Of a stretch of 64,000 bases of DNA, positions 63,971 to 64,000 are shown one piece after another. The first letter of the stretch is position 1, and every line of letters starts with the position of its first letter. The notes beneath the pieces were generated by a model. It was not told where the DNA came from. It worked only from the letters and a program-made list of their open reading frames with translations, and did not search any database. The translations under genes were made by a program, and so were the position numbers. Source of the stretch: a virus; IMG/VR virus record IMGVR_UViG_3300030380_005901, positions 1 to 64,000 of that record; one strand, given 5' to 3'.

Positions 63971-64000
63971 ATACTAATAAATATGATTAAGAATAGATTT

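Noticed and set aside
1-64000. Alternative genetic code (TGA or TAG reassigned)
   Set aside because: TGA, TAG and TAA all terminate well-defined genes, often in overlapping junctions such as ATGA and TAGTG. One in-frame TGA at 55119-55121 is not enough.
1-64000. CRISPR array, insertion sequence or integrase attachment site
   Set aside because: No regularly spaced repeats, transposase, integrase or flanking direct repeats were seen; the tRNA-Glu has no visible partial copy.
1-64000. The window as an ordinary bacterial chromosome segment
   Set aside because: Host-like genes exist (sdhB, marC, yqeY), but no ribosomal, division or central-pathway operons do, while phage-specific families and prohead-type leaders run through the whole window.

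Overview
The window is AT-rich (roughly a quarter G+C), very densely packed with small overlapping genes and almost entirely non-ribosomal. It looks like part of the genome of a very large phage infecting a Bacteroidetes (flavobacterial-type) host. Phage character comes from the DUF932 protein, the DUF3310 protein, a DenV-like protein, an XhlA-like membrane coiled coil, dozens of 30-100 residue proteins, and above all from at least 22 unrelated proteins that share short N-terminal leaders ending in [L/I]-x-E, the cleavage rule of T4-type prohead proteases. Host affinity comes from a T9SS-type sorting domain on a secreted M43 protease, conserved Bacteroidetes small families (DUF2805, DUF2452, DUF5522) and promoters of the Bacteroidetes form TTTG-N20-TAnnTTTG. 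Most genes lie on the minus strand. TAA, TAG and TGA all act as stops.

Layout. 1-1.9 kb: tRNA-Glu, a small phage protein and the secreted metalloprotease (plus strand). 2.1-12.3 kb: a block of leader-bearing or protease-site-containing proteins, including a 1039-residue apparent polyprotein ending in an ADP-ribosyltransferase-like domain, an OmpA-like and a peptidoglycan-binding-like protein. 12.3-14.6 kb: a non-coding, promoter-rich switch region with G/C homopolymer tracts, two convergent near-identical promoters and a few tiny plus-strand genes. 14.6-18.4 kb: a second leader-protein block with two more ART-like proteins and a ParB-like one. 18.4-26.3 kb: arrays of small soluble and membrane proteins, with a MIP18-family Fe-S assembly factor and a full-length succinate dehydrogenase/fumarate reductase iron-sulfur subunit. 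26.3-34.3 kb: methyltransferases, a mini-CorA, leader proteins and a leader-bearing M15-like peptidase. 34.4-41.3 kb: metabolic genes (RfbC-like epimerase, IMPDH/GMPR, YqeY, J-domain protein) and small membrane proteins. 41.4-46.7 kb: a 1172-residue coiled-coil protein with a 540-bp internal duplication and another modular protein. 46.7-54.9 kb: MarC, GH16, an overlapping methyltransferase/FAD-like/tandem-SET/ATP-grasp operon, Smr and small proteins. 54.9-64 kb: CCA/PAP head, DUF932, DenV-like, HAD_SAK-like, PAS, DUF3310 and three related leader proteins, two with CxxCxGxG repeats.

How it may fit together (inference). The leader proteins resemble T4 internal proteins and Alt: targeted into the prohead by a short leader, trimmed by the phage protease, packaged with DNA and injected. 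Here the cargo set is large and enzymatically varied (ART-like, methyltransferase, ParB-like, peptidase, peptidoglycan-binding), and some cargo seems to be made as polyproteins whose modules are separated by the same cleavage motif. Many of these genes have an oriented TATTTAT[A/T] octamer just upstream of the start, a candidate late promoter, while other genes use the host-like TTTG-N20-TAnnTTTG promoter. No capsid, portal, terminase, polymerase or protease gene is in this window, so the cleavage and packaging model rests on motifs only.
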